Part shown: in pieces, positions 24,101 through 34,641 of the stretch
Layout: every line of letters begins with the position of its first letter
How positions within the stretch are numbered: position 1 is the first letter of the stretch
Source of the DNA: Apoderus coryli
Lineage: Eukaryota; Arthropoda; Insecta; Coleoptera; Attelabidae
Direction: 5' to 3'
DNA: 64,000 bases
Assembly (NCBI GenBank): GCA_911728435.2
Contig: OU452198.1
Span: forward strand, 3,720,001-3,784,000
The notes under the pieces: model-generated
Databases searched by the model: none
Told to the model about the DNA's origin: nothing
Seen by the model: only the letters and a program-made list of their open reading frames with translations
Position numbers and translations under genes: made by a program

Positions 24101-24796
24101 TCAGAAATTGTTGACAAACTATTAATTTTCTTTTCTCACCATAGTGTCCCAGAACAAATTATATTAGATAATGGAACTGAATTCAAAAATACGGTTGTAA
24201 CTGAAATGCTAAACCTCCATAAAATTAAAATTCATTTTTGCTCTCCGTATCACCCACAATCTAACGGGCAAGTTGAAAGACTCCATTCCACTTTAAACGA
24301 ACACATTCGCCTCCTTAATAATCAAGAGTTTTCAAAATCTCCAATAAGTCAAAAAATGGTTTACGCCATTTTAGCATATAATAACTCAATACATTCTGTT
24401 ACGAAATTTAAACCTATAGACGTTATTAACGGCCATATTTCTGATAATGATCCATTCGATATAAAATTAGACCAAATGTTACTAACTGACTATATTAATA
24501 ATCACAAAGAAAAGGCTCGTCTTTTATACTCTAATATAAATGAAAAACTAATTGGAAATAAAGAGAAGGTTATTTCTAAAATTAACAAAAACCGAGATAA
24601 ACCCGATATTTTCACAGAAAACCAAAAAGTCTACCCTAAGAAACACATAAGACAAAAACTTACAGACAAATTCCTAAAACCCACCAAAATCCTCTCAGTA
24701 AATGAAAACCGTAAAACCGTTTCTACAGAATCACAAACTAAAGTTCATATGGACAATTTAAAACGCCCCCTCAGGCAAACATACAGCTTTGACTAA
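21107..24796 (+). CDS. pol: Errantivirus Pol polyprotein: protease, reverse transcriptase, RNase H, integrase
   Basis: Pol copies the element RNA into DNA and integrates it. The first in-frame ATG is 21107 (1229 residues); translation probably enters earlier from gag by -1 shift. Seen in order: aspartic protease ILIDSGSSNSF with Asp at residue 22; reverse transcriptase with YLDD at 437-440; RNase H starting TTDASNVALGAI near 585; integrase zinc region with His 899 and 905 and a CEIC pair near 935-938; integrase core Asp 968, Asp 1021 and Glu 1057, the last two spaced as D,D35E. No stop or shift interrupts it and every key residue is present. The stop codon at 24794-24796 is in the same frame as env downstream. 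Confidence 0.95.
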   Translation: MSNPNELSYIIFPENNLKILIDSGSSNSFLDPILAKKLFPNKIIDDPFVVSTVYQKSAHRHSVLMPASKLFNLPENKDLKFYLFKFHNIFDGLLGLDNLKLLQATLDYNNNYLVTPYTHIKLQFQKTRCELNNITIPPRVEQVITIRTSIKNGDIIIPHQKFHNCEIPESLSTAKKGFALTTILNNTCESITLDLSEPIGVEQFNSKVMSEINLNNIDESPKFSNKLDLSKFRTDHLNEEEKIKILNLIRNYSDIFYNENDQLTFTSKIKHRIRTTDEIPVYTKSYRYPTIHKEEVQKQITKMLDQQIIQPSTSPWSSPIWVVPKKADASGQQKWRVVVDFRGLNAKTLDDRYPLPNITDILDKLGKCQYFTTLDLASGFHQIQMHEQDIEKTAFSTERGHYEFLRMPFGLKNAPATFQRIMDNILRGIQNEKCLVYLDDIILFSTSLQEHLDALKDVFQRLRNSNFKIQLDKSEFLRKEVAYLGHIVTPDGVRPNPDKIISIKKYPIPKTTKQIKGFLGLLGYYRRFIKDFAKITKPLTKCLKKGATIKHDKEFVECFELCKNLLTNEPILQYPDFSQPFNLTTDASNVALGAILSQGPIGQDLPVAYASRTLNDSERNYSTTEKELLALVWATKYFRPYIFGRKLNLITDHKPLQWLFSAKDLGSKLLRWRIKLDEYFPEIKYKKGRLNTNADALSRIEIHTKETHEKFSLKDYIEDFNKQLENETADHNTDQISTIAQVDDTDNTRYNDIELPVPNDDAANNDNMTIHTNVNEDPIVDIPIHDIPVNYGANQIIIQQVLHSPAKPKLTILFEKKRRYIIQISKSNFDVDILNTFKEIIVPDKQYYLYFEKSDIYEPFCEVIRKTFKWPSLKLRRCLKKLIDVTDKTEISDIIKMYHESKNNHRGIDETLERIKQKYYWPNQKDSVQTYINNCEICQRSKYERHPINMQMNVTPTASRPFQIIHIDVYTLEKTKFLTIIDSFSKYAQAYGLQSLAASEIVDKLLIFFSHHSVPEQIILDNGTEFKNTVVTEMLNLHKIKIHFCSPYHPQSNGQVERLHSTLNEHIRLLNNQEFSKSPISQKMVYAILAYNNSIHSVTKFKPIDVINGHISDNDPFDIKLDQMLLTDYINNHKEKARLLYSNINEKLIGNKEKVISKINKNRDKPDIFTENQKVYPKKHIRQKLTDKFLKPTKILSVNENRKTVSTESQTKVHMDNLKRPLRQTYSFD

Positions 24797-24816
24797 AAAC
24801 CAAAATTTTATTTCAG

Positions 24817-26428
24817 GCTCGCCGCCACAATTTACGCAGAAGACAAAATAGTACTTAGGCAACTGGACGATAACCCTGGCATACTACCTCTTAAACTTGG
24901 ACAAGCAAAACTCGTACAATACACCTTTACTCTAATACATTACTTCGACTTAAATCCCATTATAACGGAGGTTAACAAATTACATTTCAGAACCAAAAAC
25001 ATAACCAATTCTTTAAATAAACATAATGAATATTTTAACGAAACATCTAACTATATAAAAATTCTTAATTTAATTCAAGAAAGAGTTGAAACCAAAATCA
25101 AAAATTTGATACCTCACCCCCAAAGGACCAAAAGAGGACTTATTAATGCAGCAGGCTCAGTTTTCAAACTCATAACTGGTAACCTCGATGCGTCGGATGG
25201 CGAACGCTACGAAAAACTCATCAATAATTTAGAAACCAATCAAAATAACTTGGCAACAATTATCAAAAACCAGAATTCAATTTCAACAAGCATAATCCAG
25301 AATTTCAACAATACTGTTCAACAAATTAATCAAAATGAAAAGCTAATAGAAAAAAGAATTAATCAAATAATCAGTTTCTATGAAATAATTGACTCTATGC
25401 TCCAAGACTTAGAAAATTCAATAACTTTTGCTAGACTCAAAACTATGCACCCTAGCATAATTAAAACAAATAACCTTTTAACCGAACTAAAGAAGTTGGA
25501 ACACATTGTAGGTCCTAATTCATTGCCTTTACCTATTAACTTAGAAAACATATTTTTGTTCGAAAAACTCATTGAAATAGATTGCTTTATTTATAAAAAT
25601 AAAATCACTTTTTTATTACACATTCCTGTAACATATCCAAATAAATTCGACTATTACCATTTATATTCTCTACCAGTCAAACATCAGAGTCTGTTTAAGG
25701 TAGTCATTCCGCGTAATACATATCTAGTAAAAAGTCAGTTACACTATTCACATTTTGGAACGCCTTGTACAATCGTACGTCCACAAACATTCCTCTGCTA
25801 CAAACCAATGCTGAAAGAAATCGAAGAAAACAGCCCTTGTGAAGTACAACTACTAGGATCGACCAAAAACACCCCCACCTGTCAACAAACAGATATCACA
25901 GCAACAAAACCAATCATAAATCAACTAGACCAATCAGATAAATGGATTTTAGTACTACCAAAGGAAACTATCGTACAATTAAAATGCCCTTTTCAAGAAG
26001 AAAACCAAAGGTTACTAGGAAGTTACTTAACGACAATACCAACTGGGTGCCAAATAAAGACCGAAGATAAAATAATAATCAATAACCAAAAGGAAACCAA
26101 TTCCAGTCAACAGCCAATCATTTTCCCAGATTTTAACGAAACCAAAGAGTACCTTCCACTCCTTAATTTAAGTATCCATCTGCAAGAGATAAATTTAGAC
26201 AGTCTACACGAGTTACAAAATAAAATCATGAAAAATCAGCCATATACAATTTTTGACAGCATTTCAAAATTTCCGAGTCTATGGACAATTTTGATCTATA
26301 TGTTAGTGTTTGGAATATGCTCATATATGGTATATAAGTGCATTATAGGACGAAAACTCAATGGAAAGAAGACCAACTTGGAAACTCAGACATACCAACA
26401 TATCCAACTACCCCTAAACCAGGCGTAG
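24817..26428 (+). CDS. env: Errantivirus Env glycoprotein (main exon)
   Basis: Env is the membrane fusion protein of errantiviruses, related to baculovirus F proteins. No suitable ATG opens the frame; instead a strong acceptor (TTTTATTTCAG ending at 24816) marks a splice junction. The frame is then open to TAG at 26428. A furin-type RTKR ends at 25135 and is followed by a hydrophobic Gly/Ala-rich fusion-peptide-like segment. A heptad-rich helical region comes next, and a single membrane helix lies at about 26278-26350 with a short cytoplasmic tail. Several N-glycosylation sequons are present. No inactivating change is seen. Function in this insect is unknown. Confidence 0.88.
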
Positions 26429-26438
26429 TTTTATTCTA

Positions 26439-26448
26439 AGGAGGGAGG
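26439..26448 (+). other. Polypurine tract
   Basis: AGGAGGGAGG directly precedes the 3' LTR. Such a purine run primes plus-strand DNA synthesis in LTR retroelements. Confidence 0.85.
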
Positions 26449-26654
26449 AGTTATATGATGGTCCACTCCGTATAAATGCTGACCAAGCGAGATCAAATGA
26501 CACCGCAGTAAACATTATATATAGGAAGAAGACGCTATTTTTCAAGTTCAGTTATAATAATTTTATTTGTTAATATAAACCAGAAATATTGTAATTTTGT
26601 ATTTTGAAAATAAAGTTTTTTAAAAAGGAAAACTCCGGGCTAAGAAAATTAATT
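26449..26654 (+). repeat. 3' LTR (206 bp)
   Basis: Near-identical to the 5' LTR, but with five extra bases that create TATAAAT at about 26471. It ends AATT and is followed by the target duplication CATG (26655-26658). Confidence 0.93.
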
Positions 26655-26962
26655 CATGTTATTGTTGTGTTTATTGTTAACATTGTTATTAGTCTGTGTC
26701 TACTTCGTACTTTTTTTCCAGAAGGAAGTCTGTCTGTGTGTATTCTTCCACGATAGCGCCCAAACTCTTTAACCAATTGAGCCAAATTTTGGTATATAAG
26801 TTTGGGGGAGTCCTATGATGAACCCATTAGTTTTTGGTTGAAATCGCATAAGACTTTTGATATTTGCCCCCATAATTCTCGAGATAATTGCGTTTAAAAT
26901 GTCATCAGTTAGGTAGTTGGATCCTATAGTCTTATAAGAATAACTACATAATATATTCTTAT

Positions 26963-27036
26963 AAGAGTACTTTAGCATTTTGAAAGAGCGTTCGCTTTGC
27001 ATGCGGAAGGTTATGGGTTCGACTCCCAGCTCTGGC
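26963..27036 (+). pseudogene. tRNA-Ala(TGC)-like sequence, degenerate 5' half
   Basis: The anticodon arm TTCGCTTTGCATGCGGAA carries TGC, and the T arm GGGTTCGACTCCC gives a perfect B box. A run of T at 27041 resembles a Pol III terminator. The 5' acceptor strand does not pair with the 3' acceptor (GCTCTGG), and the D arm (TTTAGCATTTTGAAAGAGC) is only partly conserved. It is therefore a tRNA pseudogene or the head of a tRNA-derived SINE rather than a working tRNA. Confidence 0.6.
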
Positions 27037-27039
27037 AAT

Positions 27040-29051
27040 ATTTTTTTTTTAAGTTTTGAATATAGTAGTTAATGTGCTTCGTTAGTTTATTGGAAATACA
27101 AGGAAAATAATAATAATTCTTACAATTCTGTTTCGTTACGCAGGTCATATCCCGACTTATTTTTATTCCGAGGATCTGAAAAAGTTCGAGACACGTTGTT
27201 GAGAAATACAGGAATAAAACACTTATTTTCATAGACTCACCAACTATCATACCACCCTCGTACAATACAATCTAAATAATCATCTTATAACAATCAATCT
27301 TGTCCCATTTTCATGCATAGGAAAACGCGGCAACATAGGAAATTTCCATGGCCGATGAACTGCAACACTATATCTCCCACCCCCTCCCCACTATTATAGA
27401 ATTTCCAGATTTCCCTAAAAATAATTTCCCCACTCCGATATGAAGATGGCGCCAGCCGTTTAAACGGAAAATCTAAAGTCTAAGCTCAACACGCTAGGGG
27501 GAGAATAGAATATAGAGGCAAATATATGTAATCATCGGAGTCGGCTGGGGAACTCGCCCAAATTTGAAAGCCATACTGCCGTGGTGGAGTGTTTTATTGA
27601 TTTTTTCACTAAATTACATATTTAAGTATTACACTTTTTATTTCGTTAATTCAAAATCAAGACATTTATTAATATTTAAAAAAATATTGGTGTAGATATT
27701 AAAATTTAAACGAAATCCCTGCTTTAATATTGCGAAATTAAATAACTAGTGTTCCACACAAATGTAATAGTTTTTGTTTTAAATAGAATACCTATACTTT
27801 ATGTAATAACAAAAGTGAATAAGTACCCAATAACAATAATATCGAACCTTTCCGGTAAACCAGGGTTTGTGTTTTCTACAGGAAAATCCAATTATTATAA
27901 CTGCTACTAAAGGTAAGTTCCTTTTGATAACAAAAACATTAAGAAAAAAATCTTCTATTATACCTAGATAATATTTATTATTATATATTTTTATCTATAA
28001 TTATAATAATAGGTATTACAACTCACTAGGGAAAGAAATATTGCGCTAACGCTGTTGTACCTATCTAGGTACCTACATAACCTAAAACGAATTCTTGGCA
28101 AGACTCCCTTTCAGTAAACTATTTTTTATTGTTAGTTTTTCCTGTTTAAAATGCTGCTATTTTACCAAAAAACTCTTTTTAGACCTATTAATTATAAGTA
28201 GGTAGGCACCTATTTTGTATTTAGTTATTTATTGTATTGTTTTTGTAACTGCAATAAATCAATTAGGTATTTCGGTGATATGATAGGTAGGTAGTATTAT
28301 TTGTGATAATATACTTATTACTACATAATATTATTACATACTGCTCTATTTATAAAGCTTTGTAGGTATAAACATTTTTTTCTCAGTGGTGTAGTTAATT
28401 CGGAAAGGTAAATATCTTCGTAAATAAGTAATTTTATATTTTTTGTGGTTCCTTTCGAATTTGTTTCGTATATGCAGGGTGTCAAAGTTAAATTTTTACT
28501 TAGCAGCTCTCCATACCATATACCGGCTGTCCCTAGCTACGAGAAAGACTGATAAGTATTGAAAAAAGTGCAAATCGGAAAGCTATGAAAATTTGTATGC
28601 CTACATGTAAGAATTATCAAAACATTATCCTTAAAGTAGAACCTTTCCAACAAGGATTACAACCTTTAAAATGTTAATAAGGATTTCTTATATAGGAAAA
28701 ATAATCATGATAAATAAAGTTGGTCCAGAGTCGTACATAGAATATAAAAATTTACCTATATTATTCGAAATAAGCAAGTACAGGGTGTCCAGATTTCGTT
28801 GTAATTGCGGGCGGTAGCTTGGTTATTGTAAAAGTTAGCAGGATGCGGTTTTCGCGACACGTTGCTACTTTTTTGTGAAACTAACGATGTCATAATCATA
28901 TTTTCAGTAACACATGTACTTTTCTAAATACAGGGCCGACTTAAAAAAATCACGTTTCGGACCTCTCTCGTATGTCGGAGACTATAACAGATATTTAAAC
29001 GGTGTTTGATAGATGTTTTAATGTAGACTCCATAGACGTACCTTTAATTTT
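27040..29051. other. Spacer with repeat fragments, possible untranslated exon
   Basis: AT-rich DNA with a more GC-rich patch at about 27330-27590 that could be a promoter. A CAGCTCTCCATACCATATA fragment near 28507 is related to the ends of the flanking long repeat. At 27882-27912 a 31-base segment lies between a good acceptor (TTTTCTACAG) and a strong donor (GTAAGT), as expected for a small non-coding exon. No protein-coding gene is recognised. Confidence 0.35.
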
Positions 29052-30612
29052 TAGCTCTCCATATCATATATGTAATATATGTATATATGGAGACTATTAG
29101 TTTCATGAAAAAACTTTTTTTTTTTATTTCACCGGAAATACTTGTTTTTGGTCATTTTATACATAAATAAGTATCTAGTTTTAAAAAAATGTCTGTCTGT
29201 CTGTCTATCTGTCTGTATGCACGAAAACGCAAAAACCGCTTAACAGATTTTAACCAAATTTGGTACAAAAATACTATTGGACATGGCAAGGAGCTGATTA
29301 GATTTTGGGAAACATTGAGTGTAGGCAAAGGGTTTAAAAGAGGGTTCAAAAATTAAAAAAATATAACCTAAAAAATGTTACATAAAAGAATTGGTTCACA
29401 CAGGCGTTCGAAAATAGTCTAAAAAAAGGGTCAAAAACGAAAAAAAATTGTTTTCCAAATATATCAGAAAAATTGGCTAATTATATATAGCTTTGATATA
29501 AGATAACCTAAAAAATGCAGCATAAAAGTTTTATTTACATAGGCGTTCGTAAATAGTAGAAAAAGGGGTAAAATAAAAAAAAAATTAAATGTAATTTTTT
29601 TTATAATTAACTAGTTGAATTGGTGTTAAAAATACACGACAAAAATTAATGTACCATAGGCGTTCGTGAAAATTCTATAAAGGGGTCAGAAAAAATTTGT
29701 ATCCGTGATAACTCAAAAACCACTTTTTAACGGATTTTAACCACATCTGGTACGAAAATACTACAGGATATTTATAGGTGGTGATTAACATTGAGCGTAG
29801 GCAAGGGGTTTAAAAGAGGGGTCAAAAAATCATAGTTCTTAAACTTATCCGAAATATTGAATAATTTTTTGTGCGTTTAATTAAATATAACCTAAAATAT
29901 TTAACCTAAACAATTAGACCACATTGACATGCGAAAAAAGTGTAAAATGGGGTAAAAAGGTTAGAAAAAACGTATTTCTTAAACATAGCAGAAATATTGA
30001 CTAGTTATTTATAGCTTTGATGGAATATAACCTAAAAAATTAATTGTTTTCATAGGCGTTCGTAAATAGTGTAAAAGGGGTCAAAGAAAAACATATATAC
30101 TTATTCGGAATAAGGAATAATTTTTCGTAGTTGTGATAGAATATAACCTAAAAAATGTTACATAAATGAACTGGTTCACACAGGCGTTCGAAAAAGGGTC
30201 AAAAACGAAAAAAAAAATATGTTTCCAAATATAACAGAAAAATTGGCTACTTATCTATAGCTTTGATATAAGATAACCTACAACATGCAGCATAACAATT
30301 TTGTTTACATAGGCGTTCGTAAATAGTAGAAAAGGTGGCAAAATAAATTTTATAATAAAACTAAAAAAAATCTATTATTTTGCGTACAAGAACTTGGCCT
30401 AGAAGATCTGAAATATAAAATATGTACGTATAAATCGTGCCTCCAAAGAGAAGGAAAAGGAACAAAACCCGACACTTAAAAAAAATAGCTGATGTCTAAA
30501 ACAAAACAAAAATTTATTAAATTTAGATAAATGACAAAAAGGTCATAAAATTATTACTTTTACACTTAAATATGGAGAGCTATTCGTGCCTCGAGGGCAA
30601 CAGTTTAATTTA
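29052..30612 (-). repeat. Long dispersed repeat, copy 2 (inverted, about 1.6 kb)
   Basis: Reverse-complement relative of 17057-19184. It begins TAGCTCTCCATATCATATAT and ends ATATGGAGAGCTATTCGTGC then GAGGGCAACAGTTT. A TCTGTCTGTCTGTC tract lies at about 29191. It contains fewer copies of the internal 530-base unit than copy 1. Short TTTAA repeats follow at 30602-30626. Confidence 0.65.
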
Positions 30613-30728
30613 ATTTAATTTAATTTGGTCTCAATTTCGAAAAATTATCAGTTTTTGGAGCAAAATAAACAGTTGTAGTAAAAATATATGCGAAAATAGG
30701 CATCAGTATGTTCGATTAGGTAAAATCA

Positions 30729-30763
<35 letters not shown>

Positions 30764-30988
30764 GCGTCTTTATTGTTCACGAAAAAAAATTATCTTACAC
30801 ATAAATTAATACTTATAACGGTGGCGAGATCTAGCTGTAGCTATTCTATCTAACCACCATAAACTTACGTAAAGAGAGTACAAAAATAATATATGTAGAA
30901 CACAAAAATACAATACAATATACACTGTCCCCTAATCATCTCTCATCATCTGATATTAAAAAAAAACATAATAATATATATCAAACAT

Positions 30989-33814
30989 CTAGTTCCTTTT
31001 ATTGTACAAAAATTGTTTAACTTTATTCCTAAAAGTTACCGCAGTGGAACAGTTCTTAATACGCTGCGGCAGGGAGTTAAAAATTTTAACGGCGTTGTAG
31101 GAAAATGATCGCTGAAATAAGGCAGTGGAGTGCTGTGGTATATTGAAAAGATTTCTATTTCTAGTTTCACGACCATGAATATCATGGCTTCTCTGCAATT
31201 TTTCATGTAAATACTCAGGTCTGTTAAACTTATTGATTTTAAAAACCAATGTCGAAAGATGTAAGAAGTATCTTTCATCCAGGCGCAGCCACTTAGAAGC
31301 ATTGTAATACTCCGACACATGATCAAATTTCCTCAAATTATAAGAGAATCTTAAACAACTATTTTGGAACTTCTGGAGACTATTCTTATTTAACTCAGTT
31401 AAGTACGACCAGTACAGAGCATCACAATAAGATAACCCAGATAGAATCAAGGCATCGCATAATTTCAATTTTATCTCTGTCGTCAGCAGATGTTTTGACA
31501 AATATAGCATCTTTAACTTAAAATAACTTTTTTTTAACAAATTTGCTACTAAAGTATCAAATCTAAGTTTCGAGTCAAGGGCGATTCCTAAATTCTTGCA
31601 ACTGCTTGTACCTCGCAGGACGGTATTATTTAGTTCTACCTTAAACAAATTAGAATTCATTATCTCATCAGCATTTTTACCAAAATGAACAAGTTGCGTT
31701 TTATTAGGATTTAAAACCAGGCCGTGACACTCAGAGAGTTGAGAAATGGTTTCCAGATCATTATTAATGGCTCTGGCAGCATAATAAGCATCCTCAATTT
31801 TATAAGAACAATAAAGCTGAAAATCATCAGCATACTGGTGTGTACTGCAGAATTGCAAAAAGCGACTGAAATCCGCCGTGTATACAGAAAACAATAAAGG
31901 TCCCAGGACACTACCCTGAGGTACTCCTTTGACAACAGCCCCAAACGCCGAGAAATCCGAGTGCACCACAACCCTCTGGCTCCTACCACTCAAGTAATTT
32001 TTAAAGAAAGAAATACAATTTTGTGATAAGCCAAAGTAATGTAATTTGTGCAATAGTGTTGAGTGCTGAATAGTATCGAAAGCTTTACTATAGTCAAGCA
32101 ACACCAGTGATGTATTTAAGCCTTTGTCACATGCGCCAGTTATATCATCCGTCACCTTTAATAAAGCTGTTGTAGTACTGTGGAATCCTCGAAACCCGGA
32201 CTGTGTACTAGGCAATATGTGCTGACCCTCCAAATACGCCGCTAACTGACTAGAAGCAACTCTTTCTAAAATTTTAGACATTGTCGGTAAAATACTGATA
32301 GGTCGAAAATCAGCCAGTTTTGTCGGATTTGCTATTTTAGGAACTGGTAAAATATTTGCAAGCTTCCATTTATCTGGAAAAGTAGAAGTAATCAAACATT
32401 TATTTATAACAAATGTAAGATAAGGTAGAATAAATGGGGAAAGCAGCATTAACATTTTAATACCAACATTATCAGGGCCTTCAGCATTCGTTTTAATTTT
32501 ACATAAAATTTTTTGCACTTGTAGTTGACTGACCTCAGTGAAAACAAATGTAGGCTGTGTGTTATTAAACCTTTTATTAATATAATGTTGAGACACAAAT
32601 ACTGGAGTTTCAGTCAACCTCAGGTCCGGCACGCTATCAATGAAAAAAGAGTGAAAACTATCAGCATTATCAGAGTAATTAATTTTAGGTAAGGAGTTAA
32701 TATTCAAATATTTTAGAGTTTTCCAAAAAGCTTTAGGATCTGCTTTGAACTTACAGGTTAAGTAAGCTTTTTTTTCATTTCTCACTGCGCTGGTAACAAG
32801 GTTACGTAATCTTTTATAGTCATCCCAATCCTGCTGTGAACTTGATTTCTTGTATTTAAGTAATGCTTTTTTCCTAAGCTTCATCAAAAATTTGACATTC
32901 TCAGTCAACCAGGGAGCTGGAGGCTTACTCAACCTACTCATTTTAAAAGGAGCATGTAGATCAAAAAGAAAATTTACATTATAATAAAAGAAATCTACCA
33001 TGTCATTAACGTTAGCTAAATTATAAATTGCATTCCAATCAATATTTTCCATGTCGATTTTGAAACTACTGTAATCAAATTCCGAATAGTCTCGATATGT
33101 CCTAAATTTAACCTTAGGTCGCTCTTTCGTGACTTTGAGTTGTGTTGTCACAATGCAATGATCAGAAATATCATCAACCTCCATAACCTCAGTACGAGCA
33201 TGTAACGCCATATTGCTTGTAATTATTAAGTCGATTAAAGTACTAGAGTTGTTAGTAATTCGAGTAGCTTTTGTTACAAGTTGTGACAAACCATATTTAT
33301 TTAAAAACTTTTGGAAATAATTTACGCCATTGTCCCTATTTAAAAGATTAATATTAAAATCACCCCCCATGAGCACCTGGTCATATGCTGGAAGTAATTC
33401 ACACAATACATCCTCTAAGTCATCCAAACATTGAACAATGTTCGCATGAGGTGGCCTATACAGTGAGCCCACGCAAAGTTTCCTACCTCGTATCTTAACA
33501 CTCAGCCATACCTGTTCCAACTGGGAAACAATTGGTCGATCTGGCAATTGTTTCACATTAAGTGAGTCCCTTACATAAAGCGCCACTCCACCACCCCTTC
33601 CATCGCGATCACTTCGAAATAATTTATAATCAGGGATACCAAATGCAATATCAGGAATATCACCACTTAACCACGTCTCAGACAGACCTAGTATATCAAA
33701 TTGTTCCACCGCAATAAGATCACACAATAAATCAAACCCCGTAGATATTGATCGAACATTCAGATGAGAGAAACTAATATAATCATTACTATCTGCTACA
33801 TTGCCATCACCCAT
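30989..33814 (-). CDS. LINE ORF2: endonuclease and reverse transcriptase, 941 residues
   Basis: ORF2 nicks target DNA and copies the element RNA there. An APE-type endonuclease is at the N terminus: SHLNVRSI near residue 16, LSETWL near 45, GGDFNINLL near 150 and SDHCIV near 220. The reverse transcriptase follows with LADFRPISILPTMSKI, LLDYSKAFDTIQH, GVPQGSVLGPLLF and the catalytic YADD (HQYADDFQLY). No stop or shift interrupts the frame. No RNase H domain is evident. The tail repeat and domain order fit CR1/L2/Jockey-group LINEs; the exact clade was not determined. Confidence 0.92.
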   Translation of the reverse strand: MGDGNVADSNDYISFSHLNVRSISTGFDLLCDLIAVEQFDILGLSETWLSGDIPDIAFGIPDYKLFRSDRDGRGGGVALYVRDSLNVKQLPDRPIVSQLEQVWLSVKIRGRKLCVGSLYRPPHANIVQCLDDLEDVLCELLPAYDQVLMGGDFNINLLNRDNGVNYFQKFLNKYGLSQLVTKATRITNNSSTLIDLIITSNMALHARTEVMEVDDISDHCIVTTQLKVTKERPKVKFRTYRDYSEFDYSSFKIDMENIDWNAIYNLANVNDMVDFFYYNVNFLFDLHAPFKMSRLSKPPAPWLTENVKFLMKLRKKALLKYKKSSSQQDWDDYKRLRNLVTSAVRNEKKAYLTCKFKADPKAFWKTLKYLNINSLPKINYSDNADSFHSFFIDSVPDLRLTETPVFVSQHYINKRFNNTQPTFVFTEVSQLQVQKILCKIKTNAEGPDNVGIKMLMLLSPFILPYLTFVINKCLITSTFPDKWKLANILPVPKIANPTKLADFRPISILPTMSKILERVASSQLAAYLEGQHILPSTQSGFRGFHSTTTALLKVTDDITGACDKGLNTSLVLLDYSKAFDTIQHSTLLHKLHYFGLSQNCISFFKNYLSGRSQRVVVHSDFSAFGAVVKGVPQGSVLGPLLFSVYTADFSRFLQFCSTHQYADDFQLYCSYKIEDAYYAARAINNDLETISQLSECHGLVLNPNKTQLVHFGKNADEIMNSNLFKVELNNTVLRGTSSCKNLGIALDSKLRFDTLVANLLKKSYFKLKMLYLSKHLLTTEIKLKLCDALILSGLSYCDALYWSYLTELNKNSLQKFQNSCLRFSYNLRKFDHVSEYYNASKWLRLDERYFLHLSTLVFKINKFNRPEYLHEKLQRSHDIHGRETRNRNLFNIPQHSTALFQRSFSYNAVKIFNSLPQRIKNCSTAVTFRNKVKQFLYNKRN

Positions 33815-34641
33815 GGTGAACTACAGACTGTGCTCATTAGCATAATGAAAAGAATACAAAGAACAACATCTCCTGATAGATATACCCAGGTTCAATTTAC
33901 TTAGTGATGGTAAAATTATAAAATTACAACTCTTCACAACCACATTATAAAATTATAATTTCTGACAACCACAAAAATATTTGGATAACCAGATAATAGT
34001 AAAAAGTAAAAGAAAAAACAAAAAAAAATAATATATATATCGATGTCTATCTCACAGGACAATTATTTTTCGTGCCAAAGGAAAGTTTAATTTAAATTTA
34101 CAAATGTATTTAAAATCGTAAGATAAGAAATGTACCTGATATGTACCTACAGGAAACAATTTTGATATTCCAATATAAAATATAGCAACCTATAGATATA
34201 AAAAAAGTAATAATAATATATAGCATCCATACATTTTACTAAGATAATATGCATAGACGAGGCAATTCCTTGTCTAAGAGGCTATGCCAAAAGAACGTAA
34301 TAAACACATAATAATATCACAATTTATGTAATGTACATAATATATTATTCATCGATTTATGAACTCAATATAATTTTTCCAATTTATAAGCACCAAAGTA
34401 AAAGAAATTAATGAAGTTTCCTATACTTAACAATTATATAGACTCAAGATTTATAAAAATTAATAAATATCCTCTAAACATACTCTGAAGAATGGATGTG
34501 AACATCCTCTCAATCGAAAATTAAACAGCAAAAAAAATACAGATCATTTCTAAACCACACCAATGAAAGAAAATAATTAAGTTTTCTATTATTTATCACT
34601 AACAACCGTTACTATAACGCACTACACTGAAACACAACTTA

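Larger units (their letters stand above)
19244..26654 (+). mobile_element. Full-length gypsy-type errantivirus (LTR retrotransposon with env)
   Basis: The 7411-base element is bounded by LTRs that begin AGTTAT and end AATT, and by a 4-bp target duplication CATG (19240-19243 and 26655-26658), as in the gypsy/17.6/297 group. Order: LTR, primer-binding site, leader, gag, pol, env, polypurine tract, LTR. All three genes are open. The two LTRs differ essentially by one 5-base indel, so insertion was recent. The element lies between two inverted copies of another repeat. Whether it is expressed or mobile cannot be told from sequence. Confidence 0.95.

Noticed and set aside
25106..25108. env starting at TTG 25106
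   Set aside because: The frame is open upstream to the pol stop, includes a surface-subunit-like region, and has a strong splice acceptor at 24816.
30727..30763. CRISPR-like or other array at (AAT)n tracts
   Set aside because: Simple trinucleotide repeat forming the LINE 3' tail. No direct-repeat and spacer structure exists anywhere in the window.
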